A stretch of DNA of 64,000 nucleotides from positions 248,001 through 312,000 of the forward strand of contig NZ_BJND01000007.1 in the NCBI RefSeq assembly GCF_006539505.1, given 5' to 3'. A program made the position numbers and the translations under genes. Position 1 is the stretch's first letter; every line of letters starts with the position of its first letter. Below are positions 1-7,691 of this stretch, piece by piece. Below the pieces are notes generated by a model. The model saw only the letters and a list, made by a program, of their open reading frames with translations, did no database searches and was not told the DNA's origin. The stretch is from Streptomyces spinoverrucosus. Lineage in GTDB: Bacteria; Actinomycetota; Actinomycetes; Streptomycetales; Streptomycetaceae.

Positions 1-483
1 CTCGGCCCGGATGCGCCGCCGGGCGTCGTTCAGCCAGCTGCCGGGCAGATGCAGCCGCCAGTCGACGGGGGCGGTCAGCCGCTCGCCGGCGCACCACAGG
101 CCGAACGCCAACTGGCCGTGGATGGACTGGCCGAGGCCGGGCACGTAGAGCCGGTCCACGCCGACGGAGTGGGTGCCCGCCTTGGGGATCGGCAGGGCCC
201 GCACCGTCCACACGTGCTGTGGGGCGCGTTCGGTGAGGGCGTGGGCCAGGGCCGTGCGCACGGGGGTCCAGTCCCAGGTGGAGCTGGTGATGAAGTGGTG
301 CAGGCTCTGTTCCGTCGCGCCGTCGCCCGCGCCGTGCAGCGACGCGGAGATGTTGCGCACCGATTTGCGGCCCTCGGTGGCGAGCAGTCCGGTGAGGTAG
401 AGCTCCGCCTTGGTGCGCTGGTCGCGGCGGCGCAGGGACGCGAAGAGCCTGGTGGACAGTCCCGGTTCGGCGGATTCGATCAC
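1..483 (-). CDS. IS701-type transposase-like protein lacking the first catalytic Asp (partial)
   Basis: The first 161 residues are present; the gene runs off the left edge. The GTG start at 483 follows AGAAGGAGC. The protein has the N-terminal pattern of IS701/DDE_5 transposases: a basic segment, then YLTGLLATEGRKSV (residues 29-42), then a WDWTPVR block near residue 70. In active members the next block is VVDDTSFPKDG. Here it reads TVRALPIPKAG (93-103), so the first catalytic aspartate is absent. The flanking SVGV and later DWRLHLP blocks survive. No terminal inverted repeat is visible. The gene lies divergently beside soxR at the cluster edge. I infer a domesticated, possibly regulatory, descendant rather than a mobile enzyme, but the C-terminal half is not visible. 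Confidence 0.72.
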   Translation of the reverse strand, partial: MIESAEPGLSTRLFASLRRRDQRTKAELYLTGLLATEGRKSVRNISASLHGAGDGATEQSLHHFITSSTWDWTPVRTALAHALTERAPQHVWTVRALPIPKAGTHSVGVDRLYVPGLGQSIHGQLAFGLWCAGERLTAPVDWRLHLPGSWLNDARRRIRAE

Positions 484-503
484 GACGCTCCTTCTCCGCT
501 TGC

Positions 504-527
504 GGTCGAGGCGCGGTCACCTCGACC
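504..527. promoter_or_regulatory. Inverted repeat GGTCGAG-N10-CTCGACC
   Basis: Two perfect 7-base arms (504-510 and 521-527) sit 21 bases upstream of the transposase-like start. They could be an operator or a leader hairpin. The rest of the 235-base divergent region to soxR shows no further gene. An ACCTGACACA motif at 658-667 recurs before the SARP gene. Confidence 0.4.
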
Positions 528-718
528 TGCCTGTCTCCACCGTCGGCGCACGGGGCGCCCGGCGGGAGGGACGCCGGACACACACTTGTGCGCCGATCTC
601 GTTGTCCCGGTCACCGAGGAGCGCCCGTGACGTGCGCGAACGTCCGATGTGCCGGAGACCTGACACAGTCCGTGGATGTCGATCGGGTGGTCCGGCCCCG
701 GGCTCCTAACGTGGGGGG

Positions 719-1174
719 ATGGACCGAGTACCGTCGCGTCCCCCGGCCGGGGAACTCACCATGGGGGAACTGTCGGCGCGCAGCGGCGTGCGTCCCTCGG
801 CGCTGCGTTTCTACGAGAGCGAGGGGCTGATCCACAGCCGGCGCACCAGCGGGAACCAACGGCGCTATCGCCGGGACACGCTGCGCCGGGTCGCCGTCAT
901 CCGCACCGCGCAGGCGGTCGGGCTGTCACTGGCCGCGATCCGGGAGGCGTTCGCCGAGCTGCCGCAGGGCCGTACGCCCACTCGGAAGGACTGGGCGCGG
1001 CTCGCCGAGTCGTGGCAGCCCGAGCTGGACGCGCGCATCCGCCGACTGCGCGCGCTGCGGCGGCGGTTGACGGAGTGCATCGGCTGCGGCTGCCTGTCCC
1101 TGGAGCACTGCGCGCTGTCGAATCCGGAGGACGTACTCAGCCGCCAGGGGCCGGGGGCCCGGCGGCTGGCGTAA
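719..1174 (+). CDS. soxR: SoxR redox-sensing MerR-family activator
   Basis: This 151-residue protein has a MerR winged helix-turn-helix (about 13-60), a dimerisation helix (90-118) and a C-terminal cluster-binding motif with Cys120, Cys123, Cys125 and Cys131 (C-x2-C-x-C-x5-C). That motif defines SoxR, whose [2Fe-2S] cluster is oxidised by redox-cycling compounds. In actinomycetes SoxR often responds to endogenous quinones or phenazines and switches on exporters and tailoring oxidoreductases. Its place at the edge of a cluster making an aminophenol-type core fits that role. I did not find a canonical SoxR operator in the window. A later ATG (GELT-MGEL) is a possible alternative start. Confidence 0.9.
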   Translation: MDRVPSRPPAGELTMGELSARSGVRPSALRFYESEGLIHSRRTSGNQRRYRRDTLRRVAVIRTAQAVGLSLAAIREAFAELPQGRTPTRKDWARLAESWQPELDARIRRLRALRRRLTECIGCGCLSLEHCALSNPEDVLSRQGPGARRLA

Positions 1175-1176
1175 AG

Positions 1177-1290
1177 GTCGGGTGACGTGCCGGGGCCCGG
1201 CGCCTGACGTGACGGTCGGGTGACGTGCCGGGCGCCCCGGCGGCTGACGTGAAGGTCGGGTGGCGTGTCGGTCGGCTGACGTGACGGTCG
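1177..1290. repeat. Imperfect tandem GGTCGGGTGACGTGCCGGG repeats
   Basis: The gap between soxR and the convergent ketoreductase holds degenerate direct copies built from CTGACGTGA and GGTCGGGTGACGTGCC, each with a GACGTG core. No gene or clear hairpin terminator is seen here. Confidence 0.6.
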
Positions 1291-1299
1291 GTGCGGGGG

Positions 1300-2268
1300 C
1301 TAGACAGCGGCGGTGCGGATCTCGTCGGTGAGGCGGGCCAGGTCCACGGAGCGGGCCGCCGCCTCGTGGCACGTCGCCGGGGCGCGGACGGCCGCCGCGA
1401 ACGCGGCGACGGCGGCCGCGCACTGGTCGGCCGCCGCCAGCTCGACGCCGCGGGTCCGGCCGTCCCGCTCCACCGTCACCTCGGGGCGGTGGTCCGCGGG
1501 CGGGGTGAACGCGCGGTTCACCGTGACGCGGCCCCGGGTGCCCCACAGCTCGTAGCGGGAGGTGTAGGCGTGGTCCATGCCGAAGGACAGCTGGGCGCAG
1601 ACGCCGTCCGCGCGGCGCAGCAGCACCGAGCCCTCCACGTCGACGCCGGTGCTGCCGTACCGGAGGGCGGCGCCGACGACGTGCAGGCCGGTGCCGAGGA
1701 AGTACTGCGCGGCCTTGAGGGGGTAGACGCCGACGTCGAGCAGGGCGCCACCGCCCAGGTCGGGGCGGTGGCGGATGTCGTCCGCGGGGCGTGGCGGAAT
1801 GGCGAACGCGGCGGACATCTGCCGCAGTTCGCCGATCTCGTCGTCGATCAGTGCGCGCACCCGGGCGTGCTGTGGATGGTGTACGAACAGGAAGTTCTCG
1901 ACGAGGGCGAGCCCACGCTCCTCGGCTCGGCGCACCGCCTCCCGGGTGAGGTCGCCACGGGTGGTGAGGGGCTTCTCCGCCAGGACGTGGCGGCCCGCGT
2001 CCAGGGCGCGCAGCACCCACTCCGCGTGCAGCGCGTTGGGCAGCGGCACATACACGGCGTCCAGGTCCGGTACGGCGAGCAGCTGCTCGTAGCCGTCGAC
2101 GGGGATGCCGCCGAAGCGTGCGGCGACCTCCCGGGCCGTGGCCGGCCGGCGGCTGGCCACGGCGGCCAGTTCGATGTCCGGGCTGTCGGCGACCGCGGGC
2201 AGCATGCGGCGCAGCGCGAACTCGGCGCAGCCCATGACGCCCAGGCGCAGGGGGCGTTGGGCCGTCAT
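1300..2268 (-). CDS. NDP-hexose 3-ketoreductase (Gfo/Idh/MocA family)
   Basis: This 322-residue NAD(P)-dependent reductase has a Rossmann N-terminus (LGVMGCAEFALRRMLP, near 8-23), the EKP motif (HVLAEKPLTTRGD, about 91-103) and the family C-terminal domain. Its start ATG overlaps the 2,3-dehydratase stop (ATGA), so the two are probably translated together. In deoxysugar pathways this pair removes the 2-OH of NDP-4-keto-6-deoxyglucose and reduces the resulting 3-keto group, giving a 2,6-dideoxy-4-ketohexose. General Gfo/Idh similarity alone would not fix the substrate; the assignment rests on the coupled dehydratase. Confidence 0.85.
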   Translation of the reverse strand: MTAQRPLRLGVMGCAEFALRRMLPAVADSPDIELAAVASRRPATAREVAARFGGIPVDGYEQLLAVPDLDAVYVPLPNALHAEWVLRALDAGRHVLAEKPLTTRGDLTREAVRRAEERGLALVENFLFVHHPQHARVRALIDDEIGELRQMSAAFAIPPRPADDIRHRPDLGGGALLDVGVYPLKAAQYFLGTGLHVVGAALRYGSTGVDVEGSVLLRRADGVCAQLSFGMDHAYTSRYELWGTRGRVTVNRAFTPPADHRPEVTVERDGRTRGVELAAADQCAAAVAAFAAAVRAPATCHEAAARSVDLARLTDEIRTAAV

Positions 2269-3569
2269 GCGATGAATCCCATGCACGTCAGCAGGTTGCG
2301 GACCTCCACGTTGAGCAGTCCGCCGTAGTGGTTGACCTGGGCGAGCTGGCCCGGGGTCGCCCAGTGGAAGCCGTCGGGCACGTCGACGCGGAAGTCGTCG
2401 GGGACCTCGACGGCCCGGTAGCGGTTGCGGGCGTGGTAGAAGCGGCCGCCCTCCTCGGAGTGCACCACGTCGAACAGGATGCGCCGGGGCGGGGCGGACA
2501 GGACGGTGTCGAGGTAGCGGGGGCGCAGGCCGGTGGCGAGGTGCGCGTAGTTGCCGGGGCTGCACTGCACGGTCGGTGCGATCTCGACGCCGTCCGGAGT
2601 GCCGGCCTCGGCCCTGGCCTGGACGAGGACATGCGGGACGCCGTCGATGCGGCGCACGACGAAGGCGATGACGCCCTCGCCGCAGGGTGCGAGCATCGGC
2701 TGGGACCAGCTGGCCACCTCCCGGTTCTGGGCCTGTACGTCGACGCCGATGACGCGGAAGTAGCGGTCGTGCTCGTGGCGCAGTTCCTCGTCGGTCATCC
2801 GCCAGCCCTCGGTCTTGGCGAGCGGGACGGCTCGGCGCACGGTGCGGTCCATGGTCTTGTGGTGGGTCAGCCAGTTGAGCAGCTCCGGCAGGGGGTGCGC
2901 GGGGGTGCCGCGGAAGCGGTCCCCGGCGGGCAGCAGCGCGTCCGGCAGATGCGACAGCACGGTGCGGGTGTCCATGTTGACCAGGTCGTGCACCTTCAGT
3001 AGGTGGCCGATCTGGTCGAGGGAGAGCCAGCAGAAGTCGTCGAGGACGGGGATGTCGTCGTCGATCCGGATGATGACGTTGCGGTTGCGCTTGGCCAGGA
3101 ACCACGAGCCCTGTTCGCTCTGCAACGCGTCGGCCAGCGGTCGGCCGCGCCCGCGCGCGATGAACAGCTCCAGGTAGGGCACCGCGCGGCCGCGGTGGAC
3201 CCGGGTGTAGTTGCTCCGGGTGGCCTGCACGGTCGGGGACAGCTGGAGGGTGTTGACGTTGCCCGGCTCCATCTTGGCCTGCAGCAGGCAGTGCGGTACG
3301 CCGTCGAACTCCTTGACCAGGATGCCGAGGACGCCGTGCTCGGGCTGGTTGATGATCGGCTGCTGCCAGTGACCGACCTCGCGCTGGGAGCCGGTGACGT
3401 CCAGGCCGTGGACGGCGAAGAAGCGGCCGCTGCTGTGGTGGAGGTCGCCGGTGACCGGGTCCGCGGCCCAGCCGTCGAGCCGGTTCAGCGGCGCGGGGGT
3501 CACCCGGTACTCGTTCGCTTCGTGACGTTGCGCAAGCCACTGGTGGAAATCCGCCAGGTCCGTGAACAC
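2265..3569 (-). CDS. NDP-hexose 2,3-dehydratase
   Basis: This 434-residue protein shows the duplicated architecture of the family. Two similar halves each carry a Q-P-I/M-pocket (HWQQPIINQPEHGVLG near 68-83, SWSQPMLAPCGEGV near 288-301) and a Q-A-K/R segment followed by PTVQ. Members (TylX3, OleV and LanS types) eliminate the C2 hydroxyl of NDP-4-keto-6-deoxyhexoses. The start is GTG at 3569, after AAGGAG. It precedes and overlaps the 3-ketoreductase and is divergent from the exporter at 3780. A 4-ketoreductase and an epimerase are not in the window, so the final sugar configuration is unknown. Confidence 0.92.
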   Translation of the reverse strand: MFTDLADFHQWLAQRHEANEYRVTPAPLNRLDGWAADPVTGDLHHSSGRFFAVHGLDVTGSQREVGHWQQPIINQPEHGVLGILVKEFDGVPHCLLQAKMEPGNVNTLQLSPTVQATRSNYTRVHRGRAVPYLELFIARGRGRPLADALQSEQGSWFLAKRNRNVIIRIDDDIPVLDDFCWLSLDQIGHLLKVHDLVNMDTRTVLSHLPDALLPAGDRFRGTPAHPLPELLNWLTHHKTMDRTVRRAVPLAKTEGWRMTDEELRHEHDRYFRVIGVDVQAQNREVASWSQPMLAPCGEGVIAFVVRRIDGVPHVLVQARAEAGTPDGVEIAPTVQCSPGNYAHLATGLRPRYLDTVLSAPPRRILFDVVHSEEGGRFYHARNRYRAVEVPDDFRVDVPDGFHWATPGQLAQVNHYGGLLNVEVRNLLTCMGFIA

Positions 3570-3686
3570 CGTCGCACACTCCTTGGGGGGCTTCGTGGAC
3601 CGGCCCGCGGTGGGTGGCGCGGACCGTCCGCTCCAGCCTCGCCCACCGTTCTAGAGACTTCCTGGGAGGGATCTGGGCCCGCTCCC

Positions 3687-3700
3687 GACCTGACGAAGTG
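3687..3700. promoter_or_regulatory. GACCTGACGAAGTG motif in divergent promoter region
   Basis: This 14-mer lies 80 bases upstream of the exporter start at 3780. An identical copy occurs at 21468-21481 between asnB and the transaldolase gene, with an inverted partial copy at 21428-21438. A weaker form lies upstream of the DAHP synthase. It may be a shared activator or repressor site, or an extended -35 region. Confidence 0.45.
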
Positions 3701-3779
3701 CCAGCGCCGCACTGGACCTCAACCGAACTTCACCTTCTACGTTCGTCGCTGTCCGAGTCACATCCGGGAAGGAAGAGCG

Positions 3780-5300
3780 ATGAGCACAGCCGGCACCAAG
3801 TCATCTCCACCACGGTCGAGTCCGGCCATGACGCTCGTCGTCGTACTGCTCGGCGTCCTGGTCGTGCCGATGTCCATCTCCGGCGCGGCCGTCGCGCTGC
3901 CCGACATCGGCAAGGACCTGGACACCTCGGGGGCCCCCCTGATGTGGGTGGTCAACGTCTACAACCTGCTGTTCGCGGCGATCACCCTGGTCGCGGGCTC
4001 GCTGTCCGACCTGTTCGGGCGGCGCCGGATCTTCGTCCTGGGCGGTGGCCTGTTCGCCGTGGGCTCGCTGATCAGCGCGCTCGCCCCGCACATCGTGGTG
4101 CTGGACCTGGCCCGGGCCGTCGCGGGCATCGGCGCCGCGGGCGTCCTGGCCAGCTCGGGGGCGATCCTGGCGACCACGTTCGACGGCGCGGCCCGCACCC
4201 GCGCGTTCGCGGCGATGGGCACCGTCGTCGGTATCGGCATCGCGTTCGGGCCGACGCTGTCCGGCTGGCTCGTGGGCAGCCTCGGCTGGCGCGCGAGCTT
4301 CCTGTTCTACGTCGTGGTGCTGGTGTTCGTGCTGTTGGGCACGGTCAGGGTCGCCGAGTCGCGGGCCGGTGAGCGGCCGCGCGTCGACGTCCCCGGCGTG
4401 GTCACGTTCGTACTCGGTCTGGCGCTGGCGATGATCGGCCTGGTGCAGGGTCCGGAGAGCGGCTGGGGCGATCCGCTCATCGTCGGGAGCCTGGTCCTCG
4501 GTGTCGCGTTGCTGATCGTGTTCGCGGTGGTGGAGCGGCGCAGCGACCACCCGGTGCTCGATCTGACGCTGATCAAGAACCGGCGTTACACCGCCTGGTG
4601 TGTCGGCACCCTCATCACGTCGATCGGTTTTGTCGGCACGCTGACGTTCCTGCCCACGTACTTCCAGGGCGCGAGCGACGCGTCGGCGACGAGTGCCGGT
4701 GTGACCATGCTGCTGATGACGGTGCCGGTGCTGATCGCTCCGCAGGTCGGCGGCTGGCTGATCACCCGCGGTTTCCCGCCGCGCGTCCTGATGGGGCTCG
4801 CGCTGCTGCTCATCGCGGCGGGCAGCGCATGGCTGACCGTCCTGGAACCCGGGATCGGCGCGGGCCGGCTCGCGGGACCGCTCATCGTGATCGGCGTCGG
4901 CATGGGCATCTCGTTCGGCATCACCGACGGCCAGGCCATGAGCCAGGTGGAGCCGGAGCGGGCAGGCATGGCGGCCGGCTTCCTCAACACCATCCGCGGC
5001 GGCGCCGAGGCACTCGTCCTGGCCATCTTCGGATCGCTCCTGGTCAGCCTGATCCAGAGCCGGGTCGGATCGGCGCACCTGGCCAAGGAAATCTCCGCGG
5101 GCAATCTGCCCGACGGCCCCGAACACGCCGTCCTCGCCGACCACTTCACCAGCGCCTGGCACATCGCCCTGTGGTGGGTGGCGGGTGTCTGCGCCATCGG
5201 TGCGGTCCTCGTGGTGGCCATGCTCTCCGGCTCCGCCGCGCCGCGGCCCGCGGCCGCGCGGCCCGAGCGGACGCCGGAGTCCGAGAACCAGCACGTCTGA
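3780..5300 (+). CDS. MFS drug exporter, DHA2 (14-TMS) family
   Basis: This is a 506-residue integral membrane protein. The ATG at 3780 follows GGAAGGAAGAG. Residues 17-500 are mostly hydrophobic spans. The family signature DLFGRRRIFVLGG (about 76-88) lies between TM2 and TM3, and the antiporter motif C region (IGIAFGPTLSGWLVG, about 149-163) is present. Length and span number fit DHA2 proton-drug antiporters, which usually export the cluster's own product and give self-resistance. It heads a plus-strand run with the ABM and LLM genes. Confidence 0.9.
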   Translation: MSTAGTKSSPPRSSPAMTLVVVLLGVLVVPMSISGAAVALPDIGKDLDTSGAPLMWVVNVYNLLFAAITLVAGSLSDLFGRRRIFVLGGGLFAVGSLISALAPHIVVLDLARAVAGIGAAGVLASSGAILATTFDGAARTRAFAAMGTVVGIGIAFGPTLSGWLVGSLGWRASFLFYVVVLVFVLLGTVRVAESRAGERPRVDVPGVVTFVLGLALAMIGLVQGPESGWGDPLIVGSLVLGVALLIVFAVVERRSDHPVLDLTLIKNRRYTAWCVGTLITSIGFVGTLTFLPTYFQGASDASATSAGVTMLLMTVPVLIAPQVGGWLITRGFPPRVLMGLALLLIAAGSAWLTVLEPGIGAGRLAGPLIVIGVGMGISFGITDGQAMSQVEPERAGMAAGFLNTIRGGAEALVLAIFGSLLVSLIQSRVGSAHLAKEISAGNLPDGPEHAVLADHFTSAWHIALWWVAGVCAIGAVLVVAMLSGSAAPRPAAARPERTPESENQHV

Positions 5301-5304
5301 GACC

Positions 5305-5349
5305 GGCGGGCGGTGCCGCCGACCTCCCCCGCCGTCGGCACCGTCCGCC
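5305..5349 (+). terminator. Hairpin after the exporter gene
   Basis: Arms of 14 bases (5305-5318 and 5336-5349, one mismatch) flank a 17-base loop just after the exporter stop. There is no U tract, as is usual in Streptomyces. It could reduce read-through into the ABM gene. Confidence 0.45.
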
Positions 5350-5380
5350 CCCTTTCACCCACCGCCTTTTTGGAGCCCGC

Positions 5381-5686
5381 ATGTACGTGATTGCCAACAG
5401 GATCACCGTGACCGGTTCGACCGAGCTGTACGAGGAGATCTACGCCGAGGGCGGCGCCTTCATGGAGCGGCAGCCGGGGCTGATCCGGCATCAACTCGTG
5501 CGGTCGCTGCACGAGCCCGACGTGTACTTCAGCCTCGCGCTGTGGGCGGACCAGGAGTCCTTCGAACGGTGCGCGCAGCAGCACGAGTTCAAGGAGATCT
5601 TCGGCCGCACCAAGGGGCTCGTCGACATCGACCATCACCGCTGTGCCGTCGTCAGCGCCGGGGAGCCCGCCCCGGCCGCGCGGTGA
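5381..5686 (+). CDS. Antibiotic biosynthesis monooxygenase (ABM) domain protein
   Basis: This 101-residue dimeric alpha/beta-barrel protein runs from MYVIANRITV to a conserved LWADQESFERCAQ segment (about 57-69). ABM proteins of the ActVA-Orf6 type oxidise phenols to quinones without a cofactor, but many family members have no proven activity. TGGAG lies 6 bases before the ATG. It lies between the exporter and the LLM flavoprotein. A role in oxidising the aminophenol core to a quinone is inference from context. Confidence 0.8.
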   Translation: MYVIANRITVTGSTELYEEIYAEGGAFMERQPGLIRHQLVRSLHEPDVYFSLALWADQESFERCAQQHEFKEIFGRTKGLVDIDHHRCAVVSAGEPAPAAR

Positions 5687-5720
5687 CCGCCGCCTCCCCC
5701 ACACCTTCCAAGGAGACCTG

Positions 5721-6620
5721 ATGGTCAAGACAGGCATCTCGTACTCGTCCCTCGGCTCGCCCGACGGCACGCTGCCCGCGCCGCAGGAGGTGGCCCGCCA
5801 CGCGGAGCAGTCCGGCCTGGACTCGCTGTGGGCCAGCGACCATCTGGCCACCGGGGCCCCGTTCCTGGAGAGCACGGTGGCGCTGGCCGCCGCCGCGGGC
5901 AGCACCACCCGGCTCGAAGTCGGCTTCGGTGTCCTGCAGTTGGCGCTGCGTCGGCTGTCCTGGGCGGCCAAGCAGATCGGTTCGCTGCACGCGCTCGCGC
6001 CGGGCCGGCTGCACCTGGGCGTGGGTCTGGGCGGCGTACCGGCCGATGAGTGGCAGGCGGCCGGGGTGCCCGTCGCGGAGCGGGCCCGGCGCACCGACGC
6101 GGCGCTGCGTGCGCTGCCCTCGCTGCTGACCGGGCGGACGACCGAGCTGCCCGACCTGCCGGGCGCCTCGGTGACCCTGGCGCCGGCCGTGCCGGTGCCG
6201 CCGGTGTGGATCGGCGGTGGCTCACCGGCCGCGCTGCGCCGGGCCGCCACGCTCGGGGACGGCTGGCTGCCGGCGGCGATCACGCCGGAGGGGGTGGCCG
6301 AGGGTCTGGCCACCTTGGCGGAGTTGAGCGGCGCGGCCGGGCGGCCGGTGCCGCGCGTCACGGTCACGGTGTTCGCCGCGCTCGACGGGCATCTGGGCGG
6401 GCTGTCGCAGGACGCCCTGGTGGACGTACTGCACGGCCAGTTCGGCTTCCCGCGTGAACTCGCCGACGCGGTCGCGGTGTCCGGACCGCCCGAGCTGATC
6501 GCCGAGCGCATCGCGGCGTACGCTGCGGCGGGCGCCGAGCATGTGGTCGTCTGCCCCATCGGCGGGGCCTGGGAACTCCAGATCGAACTGCTCGGCAAAG
6601 CAAGGGGATTGATCGCCTGA
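5721..6620 (+). CDS. LLM-class flavin-dependent oxidoreductase
   Basis: This 299-residue luciferase-like TIM barrel starts at an ATG after AAGGAG. It has the early SLWASDHLATG segment (about 35-45), the GRLHLGVGLGG loop (about 94-104) and the VPPVWIGGGSPAALRRAATLGDGW-type phosphate-binding region (within about 157-180). Members use F420 or FMN for hydride transfer or monooxygenation, and the sequence alone does not say which. It lies in the same run as the ABM protein and just upstream of the SARP gene. Confidence 0.85.
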   Translation: MVKTGISYSSLGSPDGTLPAPQEVARHAEQSGLDSLWASDHLATGAPFLESTVALAAAAGSTTRLEVGFGVLQLALRRLSWAAKQIGSLHALAPGRLHLGVGLGGVPADEWQAAGVPVAERARRTDAALRALPSLLTGRTTELPDLPGASVTLAPAVPVPPVWIGGGSPAALRRAATLGDGWLPAAITPEGVAEGLATLAELSGAAGRPVPRVTVTVFAALDGHLGGLSQDALVDVLHGQFGFPRELADAVAVSGPPELIAERIAAYAAAGAEHVVVCPIGGAWELQIELLGKARGLIA

Positions 6621-6707
6621 ACGCGGGGCCGGGAACACCGGCAACGAATTTCGGACACCGGCGCCCGGCCACCTGACACAATATCCCTGGTTCCGTTGCA
6701 TCCCGAA

Positions 6708-6747
6708 GGATCCTGCCAGAAGGTGGGGACCTCACGCGGCAGGATCC
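6708..6747. promoter_or_regulatory. Inverted repeat GGATCCTGCC / GGCAGGATCC before the SARP gene
   Basis: Perfect 10-base arms (6708-6717 and 6738-6747) are separated by 20 bases and end 28 bases before the SARP start. They could be an operator or a leader hairpin. An ACCTGACACA motif at 6671-6680 matches one upstream of soxR. Confidence 0.45.
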
Positions 6748-6775
6748 GAACTGCCCTTATCGTTCAGGGGAAGCA

Positions 6776-7621
6776 ATGGAATTCCGAGTCCTGGGGCCGA
6801 TCTCCGCCATGGACGATGGGATCGAGTATCTTCCGACGGCACCGAAACAGCGGCATCTGCTCGCGCTTTTACTGCTGCACGCGAATCTTCCGGTGTCCAC
6901 CGAAATATGCAGCCAGGAACTGTGGGAGAACGATCCCCCGCCGAGCGCTTTACCGACGCTCCAGACGTACATCCTGCAAATTCGCCGCTCCCTCGCCCGC
7001 TCGCCCTCGGTGCGTTCGCTGAAGTCCGCCCGGCAGAAGCTGGTCACGGGCTCGCGCAGCTACCGCATCGTCACCGAACCCGAGGCGCTCGATCTGACCC
7101 GCTTCAACCGCCTGCTGCAGGAGGGCCGGGTGGCGCAGCGCAACGGGGACGACCGGGCCGTGTCCCGGACCTTCCGCGCGGCGCTGTCGCTGTGGCGGGG
7201 TGAGGCCCTGGCCGATGTGACGCCGGGGCCTCATCTGCGCGAGCGGGTGAACAGCCTGGCCGAGACCCGGCTCGGCATGATGGAACAGTGCTTCGAGGCC
7301 GAGCTGCGGCTCGGTCTGCACCATCACCTGCTGAGCGAGCTGGGCGCGCTGTCGGCCCGGCATCCGCTGAACGAGAACCTCACCGCCCAGTACATGCTGG
7401 CCCTGTACCGCTCCAGCCGGCAGGTGGAGGCCCTGGAGGCGTTCCACCGGCTGCGGAGGATCCTCGACGAGGAACTCGGCATCGAACCGTGCCTGCGCGT
7501 CCGGCTGCTGCACGAGGCCATCCTCACCGGCGATCCGCGGCTCGACACCGATCTGGTGGAGGGGCTCACGCCGGGCCGGGAGCGGACGGTGGCGGTCCCC
7601 GTGTCCCGTCCGTCGGGGTGA
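6776..7621 (+). CDS. SARP-family pathway-specific activator with two TTA codons
   Basis: This 281-residue protein has an OmpR-type winged-helix DNA-binding domain (1-95) starting MEFRVLGPI and a bacterial transcriptional activator domain (about 100-255, with ALYRSSRQVEALEAF near 205-219). This is the AfsR/DnrI/RedD layout without NB-ARC or TPR domains. Leu32 (6869-6871) and Leu59 (6950-6952) are encoded by TTA, the codon read by the bldA tRNA. I found no other in-frame TTA among the cluster genes I checked. The protein is the likely master activator of the cluster, gated by development. A 17-bp hairpin follows the stop. Confidence 0.92.
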   Translation: MEFRVLGPISAMDDGIEYLPTAPKQRHLLALLLLHANLPVSTEICSQELWENDPPPSALPTLQTYILQIRRSLARSPSVRSLKSARQKLVTGSRSYRIVTEPEALDLTRFNRLLQEGRVAQRNGDDRAVSRTFRAALSLWRGEALADVTPGPHLRERVNSLAETRLGMMEQCFEAELRLGLHHHLLSELGALSARHPLNENLTAQYMLALYRSSRQVEALEAFHRLRRILDEELGIEPCLRVRLLHEAILTGDPRLDTDLVEGLTPGRERTVAVPVSRPSG

Positions 7622-7638
7622 CACTGGCACGGACACGA

Positions 7639-7676
7639 GGGTGGGGCGGCACCGGTCTCCCGGTGCCGCCCCACCC
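7639..7676. terminator. Bidirectional terminator hairpin between SARP and glycosyltransferase genes
   Basis: A perfect 17-base stem (7639-7655 with 7660-7676) and a 4-base loop sit between two convergent genes (stops at 7621 and 7692). Confidence 0.85.
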
Positions 7677-7691
7677 TTGCGTCCGTCGCGC

